Below, in pieces: positions 37,476 through 48,870 of a stretch of 64,000 nt of DNA. This DNA is from Bacillus sp. MUM 116. GTDB taxonomy: Bacteria > Bacillota > Bacilli > Bacillales > Cytobacillaceae. The notes beneath the pieces are model-generated. The model made no database searches, had not been told where the DNA came from, and saw only the letters and a program-made list of their open reading frames with translations. The translations under genes were made by a program, and so were the position numbers. The stretch is taken from the NCBI RefSeq assembly GCF_001866655.1, contig NZ_MLYR01000005.1, positions 62,001 through 126,000 of the forward strand. The letters are read 5' to 3'. How positions within the stretch are numbered: position 1 is the stretch's first letter; every line of letters begins with the position of its first letter.

Positions 37476-37895
37476 ATGAAAATATCGACGAAGGGCAGAT
37501 ATGGTCTGACCATCATGATTGAATTGGCAAAAAAATATGGGGAAGGTCCGATTTCTTTAAAAACAATTGCCCAAGCGAATGATTTATCAGAACATTATTT
37601 GGAACAATTAATATCTCCGCTCCGAAATGCCGGATTGGTCAAAAGTGTCAGAGGAGCATATGGCGGCTATATTCTTGCCGATCTTCCTTCCCAAATTACT
37701 TCCGGTGATGTCATTCGTGTTCTAGAAGGACCGATTACACCGGTAGAAGGGATTGAGGATGAGGAACCTGCTAAACGTGAGCTTTGGATCCGCATTCGCG
37801 ATGCAATTAAGGGTGTACTGGACAATACAACTCTTGAAGATCTGGCGAGCCACAGCGAGGATGGCCAAACGGATGCTTATATGTTTTATATTTAA
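37476..37895 (+). CDS. cymR: Rrf2-family repressor CymR of cysteine metabolism
   Basis: 139 aa. Winged-helix Rrf2 protein starting MKISTKGRYGLTIMIELAKK, with LKTIAQANDLSEHYLEQLIS as recognition helix region (about 29-48) and GAYGGYILA wing (about 60). No cysteines at all, so it is not an Fe-S member such as IscR or NsrR. CymR, with CysK bound, represses cysteine and sulfur genes when cysteine is ample. It heads a probable cymR-iscS-mnmA operon, and a CymR-like box precedes yrrT at 57922. Confidence 0.93.
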   Translation: MKISTKGRYGLTIMIELAKKYGEGPISLKTIAQANDLSEHYLEQLISPLRNAGLVKSVRGAYGGYILADLPSQITSGDVIRVLEGPITPVEGIEDEEPAKRELWIRIRDAIKGVLDNTTLEDLASHSEDGQTDAYMFYI

Positions 37896-37940
37896 TGTCA
37901 ACAGTAATTGTATGGATTTCATTTGAATGAAGGTGAAATG

Positions 37941-39083
37941 ATGGAACGAATTTACCTCGACCATGCCGCTACAACACCGATGCATCCGAGAGTAATGGAG
38001 AAAATGCTGGAGACGATGAATGAAACATTCGGGAATCCCTCAAGTATTCATTCTTTCGGTAGGGAAGCACGGCACAAAATTGATTTGGCGCGTGAAAGCT
38101 TGGCGAAAAGTATCGGAGCCAAAGAATCAGAGATAATTTTTACAAGCGGCGGGACGGAAGCAGATAATATGGCCCTTTTTGGGGTGGTTGAAAGTGAACA
38201 AGCGAAGGGTAAGCATATCATTACCTCGCAAATTGAGCATCATGCTGTGCTTCATGCCTGTCATAAATTAGAAAAGATGGGGTATGAGGTCACCTATTTG
38301 CCTGTAGATGAAACAGGTAGGGTGTCTGTTGCTGAACTAAAGGCCGCTTTAAGGGATGATACCATTCTCGTCTCCATCATGTATGGAAATAATGAAGTAG
38401 GAACCCTCCAGCCGATAGCGGAAATTGGTGAGCTTTTAAAAGACCATCAAGCAAAATTTCATACCGATGCAGTACAAGCTTATGGGATTGAAAAAATTGA
38501 TGTGAACCAAACCAATATAGATTTATTGTCCGTTACCGCTCATAAAATCAATGGACCGAAAGGCATCGGTTTTTTATATGCTCGCGAGAATGTTAAGCTC
38601 GTGCCGCGTCAATTTGGCGGGGAGCAGGAACGAAAAAGGCGGGCAGGGACAGAAAATGTTACATCGATTGCCGGTTTTCACGAAGCTGTTTTGGTTTCGG
38701 CGGGAGAGCTGGCAGAAAAAAGAAACAGATATATCGGGTTTAAAGAGACATTTATTCAAACACTTCGGGAGCAGCAAATTGAATTTGCTTTGAACGGAAC
38801 ACTTGAACAATCGCTGCCACATGTATTAAACTTAAGCTTTCCCGGGACAAATGTTGAGCAAATGCTTGTGAATCTCGATTTAGCGGGAATAGCTGTCTCA
38901 AGTGGTTCCGCATGTACAGCAGGTTCCATTGAACCTTCCCATGTGCTGGTTGCCATGTTTGGAAAAGGATCCGAGCGGTTAATTAATTCGATTCGCTTTA
39001 GCTTTGGCTATAATACGACAACAGAGGAAATTGTCAGGGCGGCTGAAGATACAGCGAGAATTGTAACGCGCTTGAAAAAATAG
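37941..39083 (+). CDS. iscS: Cysteine desulfurase IscS, MnmA partner
   Basis: 380 aa PLP desulfurase (YrvO type). YLDHAATTPMHP at the start, PLP lysine in TAHKINGPKG (about 200), active-site Cys in SSGSACTAG (about 325). ATG 37941 has the best spacing to AAGGTG; the frame continues 11 residues upstream. It is 40 bp upstream of mnmA and probably supplies its persulfide, as YrvO does in B. subtilis. Distinct from the NAD-linked copy at 90-1241. Confidence 0.95.
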   Translation: MERIYLDHAATTPMHPRVMEKMLETMNETFGNPSSIHSFGREARHKIDLARESLAKSIGAKESEIIFTSGGTEADNMALFGVVESEQAKGKHIITSQIEHHAVLHACHKLEKMGYEVTYLPVDETGRVSVAELKAALRDDTILVSIMYGNNEVGTLQPIAEIGELLKDHQAKFHTDAVQAYGIEKIDVNQTNIDLLSVTAHKINGPKGIGFLYARENVKLVPRQFGGEQERKRRAGTENVTSIAGFHEAVLVSAGELAEKRNRYIGFKETFIQTLREQQIEFALNGTLEQSLPHVLNLSFPGTNVEQMLVNLDLAGIAVSSGSACTAGSIEPSHVLVAMFGKGSERLINSIRFSFGYNTTTEEIVRAAEDTARIVTRLKK

Positions 39084-39116
39084 ATGCAAGAAGGATTTGA
39101 TTGAAAAGAGAGGTGA

Positions 39117-40240
<1,124 letters not shown>

Positions 40241-40241
<1 letters not shown>

Positions 40242-40279
40242 AAAAATCCCTGATTCCACTCCGGAATCGGGGATTTTTT
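40241..40279 (+). terminator. Terminator of mnmA
   Basis: AAATCCCTGATTCC pairs with GGAATCGGGGATTT, then TTTC. Confidence 0.92.
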
Positions 40280-40335
40280 CGACCGAATCAAAGAAAAAAA
40301 TATGGTATACTCTCATTAGAATGGAGTGGACAAGT

Positions 40336-40992
40336 TTGGATAAGAACCAATTGGGTGTGAAATATATGCAGGAAGGTAATTGGGAGGATGCGGCGAAGGC
40401 GTTTAATGAGGCGATTGCGGAGAGTCCGCAGGATCCGGTTGCCTATATCAATTTTGGCAATGTGCTTTCGGCTGTAGGGGATGATGAGAAGGCGTTAAAG
40501 TTTTATGAAAAAGCAATTGAGCTTGATGAGAATGCTGCGGCAGCTTATTATAGTGCAGGTAATGTACATTATAGTCAGCAAAGATATGATGCAGCTAAAA
40601 ATATGTTCGAAAAAGCAATGCAAAAGGGCCTTCAATCAAGTGATAACTATTTTTTACTTGGGATGTGTCTCGTACAACTTGGACAAGGAAGGCTCGCCAC
40701 CCCTTATTTACAACGAAGTGTAGAATTAAATGAGTCAGATGTGGAAGCACATTTTCAATTTGGCTTATGTCTCTTACAAGCAGAATTAATTGATCATGCT
40801 ATAGAACAGTTTGAAAAGTGTATTGAAATAGATTCGAATTATGCGAATGCCTATTACTTTACAGGTACATCCCTTGCATATAAGGGAAGTACTGAAAAAT
40901 CAATAAGTATGTTAGAAAAAGCCCTTGAATTAGATCCAGACCATATGTTGGCCGGGCAAGCAAGATCGATAATTGATCAAATAAAAAATTAG
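40336..40992 (+). CDS. yrrB: TPR-repeat protein YrrB
   Basis: 218 aa, nearly all tetratricopeptide repeats: about six units such as VAYINFGNVLSAVGDDEKAL, AAYYSAGNVHYSQQRYDAA and ANAYYFTGTSLAYKGSTEKS. TTG 40336 follows GGAG with nine-base spacing; ATG 40321 is an alternative that would put the GGAG inside the gene. B. subtilis YrrB is a similar TPR protein. Just upstream of recD2, so an operon is likely. Partner unknown. Confidence 0.85.
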   Translation: MDKNQLGVKYMQEGNWEDAAKAFNEAIAESPQDPVAYINFGNVLSAVGDDEKALKFYEKAIELDENAAAAYYSAGNVHYSQQRYDAAKNMFEKAMQKGLQSSDNYFLLGMCLVQLGQGRLATPYLQRSVELNESDVEAHFQFGLCLLQAELIDHAIEQFEKCIEIDSNYANAYYFTGTSLAYKGSTEKSISMLEKALELDPDHMLAGQARSIIDQIKN

Positions 40993-41024
40993 TTCATTTT
41001 TTGCCGTGGAAAGGAGGGAGCAAA

Positions 41025-43436
41025 ATGGAAAAGCAGGTCTCACTTGATTTATTTGCAGAACAAGGGAAGTTTGTCAAAGGAAAGCATCTTGTAACGATTT
41101 TTCATAATGAACAAAATCTCTACACCGTCCTAAGAATTCGTGTGGAAGAAACCAATGATCAATATGAGGATAAAGAAGCGGTCATTACCGGTTATTTCCC
41201 GAAAATTCACGAACAGGAAACGTATATTTTTTACGGTGAATTTAAGGAGCATCCGAAATTTGGTCTGCAATTCCATACAAATCATTTCAGAAAAGATATT
41301 CCTCAAACAGAACAGGGTGTTATTGCTTATTTATCAAGTGAAATGTTTAAAGGGATTGGTAAAAAAACGGCAGAGAATATTGTAAAAACATTAGGGGAAA
41401 ATGCAATTTCAAAAATTCTTAATCAGCCGTCATTACTTGATTCTATTCCGAAACTGCCTCCTGATAAGGCGAAACTGCTTTACGACACGTTAATGGAACA
41501 TCAAGGGCTTGAGCAAGTCATGGTTGCCTTGAATCAATATGGCTTTGGTCCGCAGCTTTCCATGCGCATCTATCAAGCTTATAAGGAAACAACCCTTGAT
41601 ATCATCCAAAAAAATCCATATAAATTGGTAGAAGATATTGAAGGAATCGGCTTTGGCCGGGCGGACGAGCTCGGGTATCAGAATGGCATCTCCGGAAATC
41701 ATCCGGACCGAATTAAAGCGGCCTGTTTGTATACGCTTGAAAATGAAAGCATGCAAACGGGTCATGTATACATACATGCGAAAGACTTATTGGAGACAGT
41801 TAAATCCCTCCTTGAAGAAAATAAACGGGATCAAATCGAATTTTCGGATATTTCCAATGAAGCTATTAAGCTTGAGGAAGAGGGGAAAATAATTGGCGAA
41901 GAACAGCGCATTTATCTCCCCTCACTATATTTCGCCGAAAAGGGCCTTGTAACGAGTATTAATCGAATCCTAGGGCAGACAGAGTACAAAGATCAATTTC
42001 CAGAATCAGAGTTTTTGCTTTCCCTTGGAAACCTAGAAGAGAGACTTGGCGTTGAATATGCCCCCTCTCAAAGAGAGGCCATTCAAACAGCATTAATGGC
42101 TCCGATGCTTATTTTAACAGGAGGTCCCGGTACTGGTAAAACAACTGTCATTAAAGGAATTGTTGAACTATATGCCGAACTTCACGGCTGTTCATTAGAA
42201 ATAAAGGATTACCATAAAAAAGATGAACCTTTTCCATTTTTACTTGCCGCACCGACAGGCAGAGCCGCCAAGCGGATGAGTGAATCGACAGGGCTGCCTG
42301 CCGTGACGATTCACCGTTTACTAGGATTTAATGGAATGGAAGGTTTTGATCGTGATGAAACAACCCCGCTTGAAGGAAAAATTTTAATCGTAGACGAAAC
42401 GTCCATGCTTGATATTTGGCTCGCCAATCAATTGTTCAAAGCACTTCCGGATAATATCCAAGTCATTTTGGTCGGCGATGAAGATCAATTACCATCTGTC
42501 GGTCCAGGGCAGGTGTTAAAAGACCTGTTGAATTCACAACGAATTCCGACAGTTAGATTAACCGATATTTATCGTCAGGCAGAAGGATCTTCTATCATTG
42601 AACTGGCTCATGATATTAAAAAAGGATATGTACCGGCAAATGTAACAGCAAAGCAAGCAGACCGGTCCTTTATTCGCTGTTCCACTGCCCAAGTGGCGCA
42701 GGTGGTTGAAAAGGTGGCATTAAACGCAAAAAACAAAGGTTATTCAGCAAAGGATATTCAAGTGTTGGCACCAATGTACCGCGGGCCAGCTGGGATTGAC
42801 CGTTTAAATGTTTTGCTTCAGGAAATTTTTAATCCCAACCCGGATGGAAAGCGTAAAGAAATTACTTTTGGTGATGTAAAATACCGTATCGGCGACAAAG
42901 TTCTCCAGCTTATTAACCAGCCGGAAAATAATGTTTTTAACGGTGATATTGGCGAAATTATTTCGATTATTTATGCCAAAGAAAATACTGAAAAACAAGA
43001 TATGATTTATATTTCTTTTGAAGGTAATGAAGCAGAATATACAAAGCAGGACTTAACCCAAATCACTCATGCTTATTGCTGCTCCGTCCATAAATCACAG
43101 GGAAGCGAGTTTCCAATTGTGATTCTCCCGATTACGAAAAGCTATTATAGAATGCTGCGAAGGAATTTAATTTATACAGCCATTACGCGCAGTAAACAAT
43201 CGTTAATTCTTTGCGGGGAAGAGGATGCTTTAAGGATGGGCGTTGAAAGAGCTGACGAATTAAGCAGGCAAACCACCTTATGTCAAAAGCTTCAAGAATC
43301 AATTCCAGTAAAGGAAAGGGAAACAGAGACCGAAATAATTCCCGAAGGCCTGACGTTAGAAGAAGCTTTGATGCAAGTCGATCCGATGATTGGAATGGAA
43401 AACGTTTCACCTTATGATTTTATGGTAAATGGCTGA
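41025..43436 (+). CDS. recD2: ATP-dependent 5'-3' DNA helicase RecD2
   Basis: 803 aa SF1B helicase. The long N-terminal region of RecD2 with helix-hairpin-helix motifs (KGIGKKTAENIV near 111, DIEGIGFGRADEL near 205) precedes Walker A LTGGPGTGKTTV (about 365), motif II ILIVDETSML (about 455), GDEDQLPSVGPG (about 487) and C-terminal motifs (VHKSQGSEFPIVILP, YTAITRSKQ). ATG 41025 follows AAGGAGGG. Acts in DNA repair and fork maintenance. No RecBC partner is nearby, as usual for RecD2. Confidence 0.96.
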   Translation: MEKQVSLDLFAEQGKFVKGKHLVTIFHNEQNLYTVLRIRVEETNDQYEDKEAVITGYFPKIHEQETYIFYGEFKEHPKFGLQFHTNHFRKDIPQTEQGVIAYLSSEMFKGIGKKTAENIVKTLGENAISKILNQPSLLDSIPKLPPDKAKLLYDTLMEHQGLEQVMVALNQYGFGPQLSMRIYQAYKETTLDIIQKNPYKLVEDIEGIGFGRADELGYQNGISGNHPDRIKAACLYTLENESMQTGHVYIHAKDLLETVKSLLEENKRDQIEFSDISNEAIKLEEEGKIIGEEQRIYLPSLYFAEKGLVTSINRILGQTEYKDQFPESEFLLSLGNLEERLGVEYAPSQREAIQTALMAPMLILTGGPGTGKTTVIKGIVELYAELHGCSLEIKDYHKKDEPFPFLLAAPTGRAAKRMSESTGLPAVTIHRLLGFNGMEGFDRDETTPLEGKILIVDETSMLDIWLANQLFKALPDNIQVILVGDEDQLPSVGPGQVLKDLLNSQRIPTVRLTDIYRQAEGSSIIELAHDIKKGYVPANVTAKQADRSFIRCSTAQVAQVVEKVALNAKNKGYSAKDIQVLAPMYRGPAGIDRLNVLLQEIFNPNPDGKRKEITFGDVKYRIGDKVLQLINQPENNVFNGDIGEIISIIYAKENTEKQDMIYISFEGNEAEYTKQDLTQITHAYCCSVHKSQGSEFPIVILPITKSYYRMLRRNLIYTAITRSKQSLILCGEEDALRMGVERADELSRQTTLCQKLQESIPVKERETETEIIPEGLTLEEALMQVDPMIGMENVSPYDFMVNG

Positions 43437-43468
43437 AACTATAAATGTTCGGAAAGGTGGGACACTTT

Positions 43469-43945
43469 TTGCGGACATTTTCTATATTGAAAAATCAGCC
43501 GGTGTTTGACATGCAATCCGGTATGAAAATCGGTGAAGTAAGTGATTTATTTATCACAAGCGACGGAGTCGTAAAAGGTATATTGGTTAAAAAAGACATT
43601 TTCTTTAAAAAAACTGCATTTTTGGACATCCAGAATATTGCTTCATTTGGCACCGATGGGATTATGATCGAAAATGTCGATCTTTTAGAAAAGCTTAAAA
43701 CACCTCCGGAATATACATTTTCACATCAACATCCCTTAAATGGCCAAATGATTGTATCAAAGAGCGGCGATTCAATCGGTCTATTAAAGGATGTATATTT
43801 TCTGGAAGAATTGGGCACAATCGTAGGGTATGAAATTACGGATGGCTTCTTTTCAGACATTACTGAAGGGAAACAAGTTATACAATCCGAAAAGCCCCCG
43901 GCGATTGGAAAGGATGCCATCATCGTAGATGTAAACCAGACGTGA
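43469..43945 (+). CDS. yrrD: PRC-barrel domain protein YrrD
   Basis: 158 aa from TTG 43469, eight bases after AAAGGTGG, giving MRTFSILKNQPVFD. Two PRC-barrel-like units (KIGEVSDLFITSDGVVKGILV and SIGLLKDVYFLEELGTIVGYEI). The frame opens earlier at ATG 43445 but that lies before the ribosome-binding site. Function unknown; PRC-barrel proteins often bind RNA-processing or photosynthetic partners. Followed by a zinc-ribbon gene. Confidence 0.8.
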   Translation: MRTFSILKNQPVFDMQSGMKIGEVSDLFITSDGVVKGILVKKDIFFKKTAFLDIQNIASFGTDGIMIENVDLLEKLKTPPEYTFSHQHPLNGQMIVSKSGDSIGLLKDVYFLEELGTIVGYEITDGFFSDITEGKQVIQSEKPPAIGKDAIIVDVNQT

Positions 43946-43957
43946 GGTGTCTTTTTC

Positions 43958-44149
43958 ATGTTAAAGTGTCCCAATTGCCAGAGTAAGGATATCGGAAAAA
44001 TTGGTATCAACCAATACTATTGCTGGAACTGTTTTATAGAATTGTCCCTTTCTAATGGCGTTATTAATACCCATCAAGTCGAAGAAGACGGTACGCTAAG
44101 TTCCTTAGACGATTTGTTTGAGGAAGAAGAGCGTCGTTACACCATTTAA
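43958..44149 (+). CDS. Small zinc-ribbon protein (YrzR-like)
   Basis: 63 aa. CPNCQ at residues 4-8 and CWNC at 22-25 make a four-cysteine zinc ribbon; the tail is acidic (SLDDLFEEEERR). A GAGGTG site precedes the ATG. A gene of this size lies at this place in B. subtilis. Function unknown. Confidence 0.75.
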   Translation: MLKCPNCQSKDIGKIGINQYYCWNCFIELSLSNGVINTHQVEEDGTLSSLDDLFEEEERRYTI

Positions 44150-44205
44150 TTTACTCAGAAAGCACCTGTTCATAGCTTCCCCATTCTAAAGAAGAGGTGA
44201 ATCAT

Positions 44206-44340
44206 ATGAATAAAATGATGACGAGTGTTGTTGCTTTCGGTGCAGGAATGGCAGCCTATAATTGGGCGCAGCGAAACAATATGATGTCAGCCCGCAATCT
44301 AAAAAAAATGCAAAGAAATGTAAAACGAGCGATTTTTTAA
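44206..44340 (+). CDS. DUF3918-type small protein (YrzQ-like)
   Basis: 44 aa: MNKMMTSVVAFGAGMAAYNW followed by a basic tail ending VKRAIF. AAGAGGTGAAT site with ideal spacing. One short hydrophobic segment, basic C-terminus. Typical of DUF3918 proteins of bacilli; no function known. A terminator follows directly. Confidence 0.8.
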   Translation: MNKMMTSVVAFGAGMAAYNWAQRNNMMSARNLKKMQRNVKRAIF

Positions 44341-44344
44341 CTTA

Positions 44345-44376
44345 CAGCCCCCTTCTTTGAGCGGAGGGGGCATTTT
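44345..44376 (+). terminator. Terminator after the YrzQ-like gene
   Basis: GCCCCCTTC pairs with GGAGGGGGC around a short loop, then ATTTTC. Confidence 0.8.
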
Positions 44377-44432
44377 CATGCATAATTCCCCCCTACTTCT
44401 CCAACACTAATGGAAAAAGGAGGAACGAGAGG

Positions 44433-45512
44433 TTGGATATTCACGTGAAATGGTATTATCGAATAGGATTCTTGCTCCTTTTATTAATTGCTATTTATCT
44501 ATTTTTTAAAATCCGCTTTGTTTGGCTGCCAATACTTAAGGTAGTATTTTATATTTTATTACCGTTTTTGATTGCTGGTTTTATTACGTATCTGCTCCAT
44601 CCCATTATCGAAAAGCTTCATGAAAAAGGGCTTCACCGCGGCCTTTCAATATTTTTAATTTATTGTTTATTTTTTGGGGGTCTTGGCTTTGCCCTATACA
44701 AAGGGATTCCGGCCTTTATTCATCAGTTAAAAGACTTGTCCGAGAGCGCTCCGATTTTAGCAGAGCAATACCGTGGCTGGATTCATACTCTTCAATCCCA
44801 TACCAGGGAATGGCCGGATGGGCTGCAAGGGAAAATGAATGATGGAATAGATGCGTTTGAAGCCAAGTTAAATTCCTTGTTAACGATTATGGTTGAAATT
44901 CTCCTAAACTTTCTTAATTCAGCCTTAATCGTCATGATTATTCCGTTTATTGCTTTTTATATGTTAAAGGATTTTCCTCTAATCAAACGGGTAGTCTGGT
45001 ATTTATCTCCGAAAAAATGGCGTAGGCAAGGGAAGCGTTTTTTAAGGGATGTCGACGAATCACTTGGGAGTTATATAAGAGGGCAGCTCCTTGTTTGTGT
45101 GATTATCGGCAGTGCCGCATCCTTGTTATTTTGGATATTTCATTTGCGATACCCACTGCTTTTGGGATTTATTGTGGGGATTACCGATGTCATTCCTTAT
45201 TTTGGGCCTATATTAGGGGCGGTTCCCGCTATTATCATAGCTGCCACGGTTTCAGTAAAACTGGTGATTATTACGATTGTGATTATCCTTGTCCTTCAGT
45301 TTCTTGAGGGGAATATTCTATCACCTTATATTGTCGGGAGAAGTCTTCATATGCATCCGCTCTTGATTATGCTGGCTATCACAGCAGGAGGGGAGATTGG
45401 CGGGGTAATTGGGCTCATATTGGCGGTCCCGGTATTGGTCGTTTTAAAGGTTGGGGCCATTCATGCAAAAAATCATTTTATGCAAAAAAATACAAAGGAT
45501 TCCCTATCCTAA
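44433..45512 (+). CDS. yrrI: AI-2E family membrane transporter YrrI
   Basis: 359 aa with about eight membrane helices arranged as in the AI-2E/PerM family (VFYILLPFLIAGFITYLLHP near 40; PYFGPILGAVPAIIIAATVS near 250). TTG start, nine bases after GGAGG. In B. subtilis it lies in the same place; family members transport ions or organic solutes and the substrate of YrrI is unknown. The alaS promoter starts at the base after its stop codon. Confidence 0.85.
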   Translation: MDIHVKWYYRIGFLLLLLIAIYLFFKIRFVWLPILKVVFYILLPFLIAGFITYLLHPIIEKLHEKGLHRGLSIFLIYCLFFGGLGFALYKGIPAFIHQLKDLSESAPILAEQYRGWIHTLQSHTREWPDGLQGKMNDGIDAFEAKLNSLLTIMVEILLNFLNSALIVMIIPFIAFYMLKDFPLIKRVVWYLSPKKWRRQGKRFLRDVDESLGSYIRGQLLVCVIIGSAASLLFWIFHLRYPLLLGFIVGITDVIPYFGPILGAVPAIIIAATVSVKLVIITIVIILVLQFLEGNILSPYIVGRSLHMHPLLIMLAITAGGEIGGVIGLILAVPVLVVLKVGAIHAKNHFMQKNTKDSLS

Positions 45513-45541
45513 TTGACAAACAATTTTAGAGTGGCTATAAT
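45513..45541 (+). promoter_or_regulatory. Consensus sigma-A promoter of alaS
   Basis: TTGACA (45513-45518), 17 bp, TATAAT (45536-45541), a perfect match immediately after yrrI. Confidence 0.9.
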
Positions 45542-45547
45542 TCGTCA

Positions 45548-45813
45548 TAGAGTATGATATATGTGTGTAATATGTTGAAGGATCGAGTATGTTGTAGACC
45601 ATTTGTAACGCTTTTGTGCGTGAAGAGAGGAGCTTCCCAGGCTGAAAGGAGCTCTAAATGAAGGATGACAGAAAGCTAATCCAGAGTGCAGCTAATCCCT
45701 GCCGTATTGCCGCGTTAAGGCAGCTGAGAGATGAATATAGCTTTTGTATTCATAATCAGGGTGGTACCGCGAGTCAAGTCCTCGTCCCTGCTATAGGGAT
45801 GAGGGCTTTTTTT
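45548..45813 (+). ncRNA. T-box riboswitch, alanine-specific, ahead of alaS
   Basis: T-box sequence AGGGTGGTACCGCG at 45758-45771, terminator at 45776-45813 (TCCTCGTCCCT pairing with AGGGATGAGG, then seven T). The probable specifier is GCT at 45675-45677 in GAAAGCTA, an alanine codon in the same context as the CAC in the hisS leader. A short ORF read through this leader is an artefact. Confidence 0.92.
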
Positions 45814-45845
45814 GTATTAAAAATACATAGGAGGTCTAATTTAGC

Positions 45846-48479
45846 ATGAAAAGTTTAACAGGTTCTCAAATTCGAAAAATGTTTTTAGACTTTTTTCAAG
45901 AAAAAGGTCACTCAGTTGAACCAAGTGCTCCGCTTGTACCGATTGATGATCCATCCCTGTTGTGGATTAACAGCGGTGTTGCAACATTGAAGAAATATTT
46001 CGATGGCCGTGTCATTCCGGAAAATCCCAGAATTACGAATGCACAAAAATCGATTCGTACCAATGATATTGAAAATGTCGGAAAAACAGCCCGCCACCAT
46101 ACATTTTTTGAAATGCTTGGAAATTTCTCCATTGGTGATTATTTTAAAGAAGAAGCCATTGAATGGGCATGGGAATTTTTAACCGATAAAAAATGGATTG
46201 GTTTTGAGCCGGAATTGCTTTCAGTTACCGTTCATCCGGAAGACGATGAAGCATATGAAATTTGGAATAAAAAAATCGGGGTTCCTGAGGAACGGATTAT
46301 CCGCCTTGAAGGAAACTTTTGGGATATCGGGGAAGGTCCAAGCGGTCCAAACTCGGAGATTTTCTATGACCGCGGTCCAGAGTATGGGGATGACCCGACA
46401 GATCCGGAACTTTATCCAGGCGGAGAAAATGAACGCTATCTTGAAGTTTGGAATTTAGTATTTTCACAATTTAACCATAATCCAGACGGTACCTACACCC
46501 CGCTGCCAAAGAAAAATATTGATACTGGCATGGGCTTGGAAAGAATGGCATCTGTTGTTCAAAATGTCCCAACAAACTTTGATACCGATTTATTTATGCC
46601 GATTATTCGTGCAACCGAAGAAATTTCAGGCGTAAAATATGGTTCAGCTAATGAGAAAGATGTTGCATTTAAGGTCATTGCCGACCATATTCGGACGGTC
46701 GCTTTCGCGGTTGGTGACGGTGCACTGCCTTCAAACGAAGGGCGCGGATACGTATTACGCCGCCTGCTCCGCCGTGCAGTTCGCTATGCAAAACAAATTA
46801 ATATTAACCGGCCGTTCATGTTTGAGCTAGTTCCTGTTGTTGGGGAAGTAATGCACGACTTTTACCCACAAGTAAAAGAGAAGTCAGACTTTATTCAAAA
46901 GGTTATTAAAAATGAGGAAGAGCGTTTCCATGAAACACTTCATGAAGGACTAGCGATTTTATCAAGTGTGATTAAAAAAGAGAAAGAAAAGGGCAGCGAC
47001 ACGATTCCTGGTGTTGATGTTTTCCGACTTTATGACACATATGGATTCCCTGTTGAATTAACAGAGGAATACGCTCTAGAAGACGGAATGAAAATTGACC
47101 ATAATGGATTTGAAGAGGAAATGGAGCAACAGCGTGAACGTGCCCGCGCAGCCCGTCAAGATGTTGATTCCATGCAGGTTCAAGGCAGTGTGCTTGGAAA
47201 CTTTAAGGTCGAAAGCCAATTTATTGGTTATGGAAATCTAAACACAAATGCTAAAGTTGCAGCCATTATTAAAGATGGTGAATTAGTTGACGAAGCTGCG
47301 AGCGGTGACGAAATTCAGTTTATTTTGGATGCTACCCCGTTCTATGCAGAAAGCGGCGGACAGATTGCTGACCTTGGTGTTCTTCAAGCGGATGGTGTTT
47401 CTGTAAAAATTAAAGATGTTCAAAAAGCGCCAAACGGACAAAACCTTCATAGGGCAGTTGTTGAAGCAGGAACCTTAAAAACGGGGCAGACCGTTACCGC
47501 TGTGGTTAACCAAGAAAACCGCGTGAAAATCACAAAGAACCATACGGCTACCCACTTGCTTCATCAAGCACTAAAGGATGTACTTGGAACGCATGTTAAC
47601 CAAGCGGGATCTTTAGTTGAACCAGACCGTCTTCGATTTGACTTCTCCCATTTTGGTCAAGTAAAGCCAGAAGAACTGGAACAGGTTGAGCAAATCGTGA
47701 ATGAAAAAATTTGGCGAAACATTGAAGTGGATATCACGTTAAAACCAATCGCTGAAGCAAAGAAAATGGGTGCTATGGCCCTTTTTGGTGAAAAATATGG
47801 TGACATTGTCCGCGTCGTAAAAGTTGGCGATTACAGCCTTGAACTTTGCGGTGGCTGCCATGTTCCGAATACATCTGTCATTGGCTTATTTAAAATTGTT
47901 TCAGAAGGCGGTATTGGTGCCGGCACAAGAAGAATTGAAGCCGTTACCGGCGAAGCAGCATACCTTCTTCTAAATGAACAGGTTGGGTTGTTAAAGGAAG
48001 CAGCTGAAAAATTAAAAACAAATCCTAAGGATATCGTAACTCGTATCGAAGGTCTTTCTGCAGAAATCCGACAGTTACATCGTGAAAATGAATCATTAGC
48101 AGCGAAGCTTGGCAACATTGAAGCTGGAAATCTTGTTAGCAACGTAAAAGAAATTGATGGTGTCAACGTATTAACTGCAAAGGTTCAAGCAGCTGATATG
48201 AATAACTTAAGAAATATGGCTGATGACCTAAAACAAAAACTTGGAACAGCAGTCATTGTCTTAGGCAGTGTGCATGAAGGGAAAGTAAATTTAATTTCCG
48301 CAGTAACAAAAGATTTAAATGAAAAAGGCTACCATGCCGGGAAACTGATAAAAGAAGTAGCAACAAGATGCGGCGGTGGCGGAGGCGGCCGTCCGGATAT
48401 GGCGCAGGCAGGAGGCAAGGATCCGGAAAAACTTGATTCTGCCCTACAATTTGTCGTGGAATGGGTAAAATCCATTTGA
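45846..48479 (+). CDS. alaS: Alanyl-tRNA synthetase
   Basis: 877 aa class II synthetase with all modules: catalytic core (1-250, motif 2 region [13 protein letters not shown] near 88), tRNA-recognition domain, editing domain with [11 protein letters not shown] (about 567) and CGGCHVPNT (about 669), and a C-Ala domain ending in a glycine-rich [22 protein letters not shown] site before the ATG. Controlled by the T-box leader. Confidence 0.98.
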   Translation: MKSLTGSQIRKMFLDFFQEKGHSVEPSAPLVPIDDPSLLWINSGVATLKKYFDGRVIPENPRITNAQKSIRTNDIENVGKTARHHTFFEMLGNFSIGDYFKEEAIEWAWEFLTDKKWIGFEPELLSVTVHPEDDEAYEIWNKKIGVPEERIIRLEGNFWDIGEGPSGPNSEIFYDRGPEYGDDPTDPELYPGGENERYLEVWNLVFSQFNHNPDGTYTPLPKKNIDTGMGLERMASVVQNVPTNFDTDLFMPIIRATEEISGVKYGSANEKDVAFKVIADHIRTVAFAVGDGALPSNEGRGYVLRRLLRRAVRYAKQININRPFMFELVPVVGEVMHDFYPQVKEKSDFIQKVIKNEEERFHETLHEGLAILSSVIKKEKEKGSDTIPGVDVFRLYDTYGFPVELTEEYALEDGMKIDHNGFEEEMEQQRERARAARQDVDSMQVQGSVLGNFKVESQFIGYGNLNTNAKVAAIIKDGELVDEAASGDEIQFILDATPFYAESGGQIADLGVLQADGVSVKIKDVQKAPNGQNLHRAVVEAGTLKTGQTVTAVVNQENRVKITKNHTATHLLHQALKDVLGTHVNQAGSLVEPDRLRFDFSHFGQVKPEELEQVEQIVNEKIWRNIEVDITLKPIAEAKKMGAMALFGEKYGDIVRVVKVGDYSLELCGGCHVPNTSVIGLFKIVSEGGIGAGTRRIEAVTGEAAYLLLNEQVGLLKEAAEKLKTNPKDIVTRIEGLSAEIRQLHRENESLAAKLGNIEAGNLVSNVKEIDGVNVLTAKVQAADMNNLRNMADDLKQKLGTAVIVLGSVHEGKVNLISAVTKDLNEKGYHAGKLIKEVATRCGGGGGGRPDMAQAGGKDPEKLDSALQFVVEWVKSI

Positions 48480-48518
48480 TAATAGGACAAAGTAGTGTAA
48501 AATGTAGGTAACTGACCT

Positions 48519-48560
48519 AGAAAGCGGAAGCGCCTTTCCTAGGCGCTGGAGCTAGACAAG
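48519..48560 (+). repeat. Dispersed repeat, copy 5, minimal form (ends only)
   Basis: AGAAAGCGGAAGCGCCTTT and AGGCGCTGGAGCTAGACAAG joined directly, pairing through GCGCCT/AGGCGC. It contains only the two end modules of the other copies. Confidence 0.8.
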
Positions 48561-48600
48561 AAAATTTTCTCCTTTATTCAGAAATGCGAGGTGCAATAAA

Positions 48601-48867
48601 ATGAGCTCATTTGACAAAACGATGAGGTTCAGTTTTCCTGAAGAGCCTTTCGAACATGATGTAAACGATGTTCTTTTTCAAGTATATGAAGCCTTGCAGG
48701 AAAAGGGGTACAATCCAATCAATCAAATTGTCGGCTACCTTTTATCCGGAGATCCTGCGTATATTCCACGACATCGGGATGCCCGCAACATTATTCGCAA
48801 ACTTGAACGGGATGAAATCATTGAAGAATTGGTTAAATCATATTTAAAAAAACAGCGTGAGGGTTGA
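48601..48867 (+). CDS. yrzL: IreB/DUF965 family regulatory protein
   Basis: 88 aa, [20 protein letters not shown] at the start and [20 protein letters not shown]-type core (here [17 protein letters not shown]). Always found beside alaS and ruvX in Firmicutes. Enterococcal IreB is a phosphorylated regulator of cephalosporin resistance; the role in bacilli is unknown. Four bases before ruvX. Confidence 0.9.
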   Translation: MSSFDKTMRFSFPEEPFEHDVNDVLFQVYEALQEKGYNPINQIVGYLLSGDPAYIPRHRDARNIIRKLERDEIIEELVKSYLKKQREG

Positions 48868-48870
48868 TGA

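Noticed and set aside
45658-45849. 63-codon ORF ahead of alaS
   Set aside because: Lies across the T-box stem, antiterminator and terminator; the composition follows the RNA structure.
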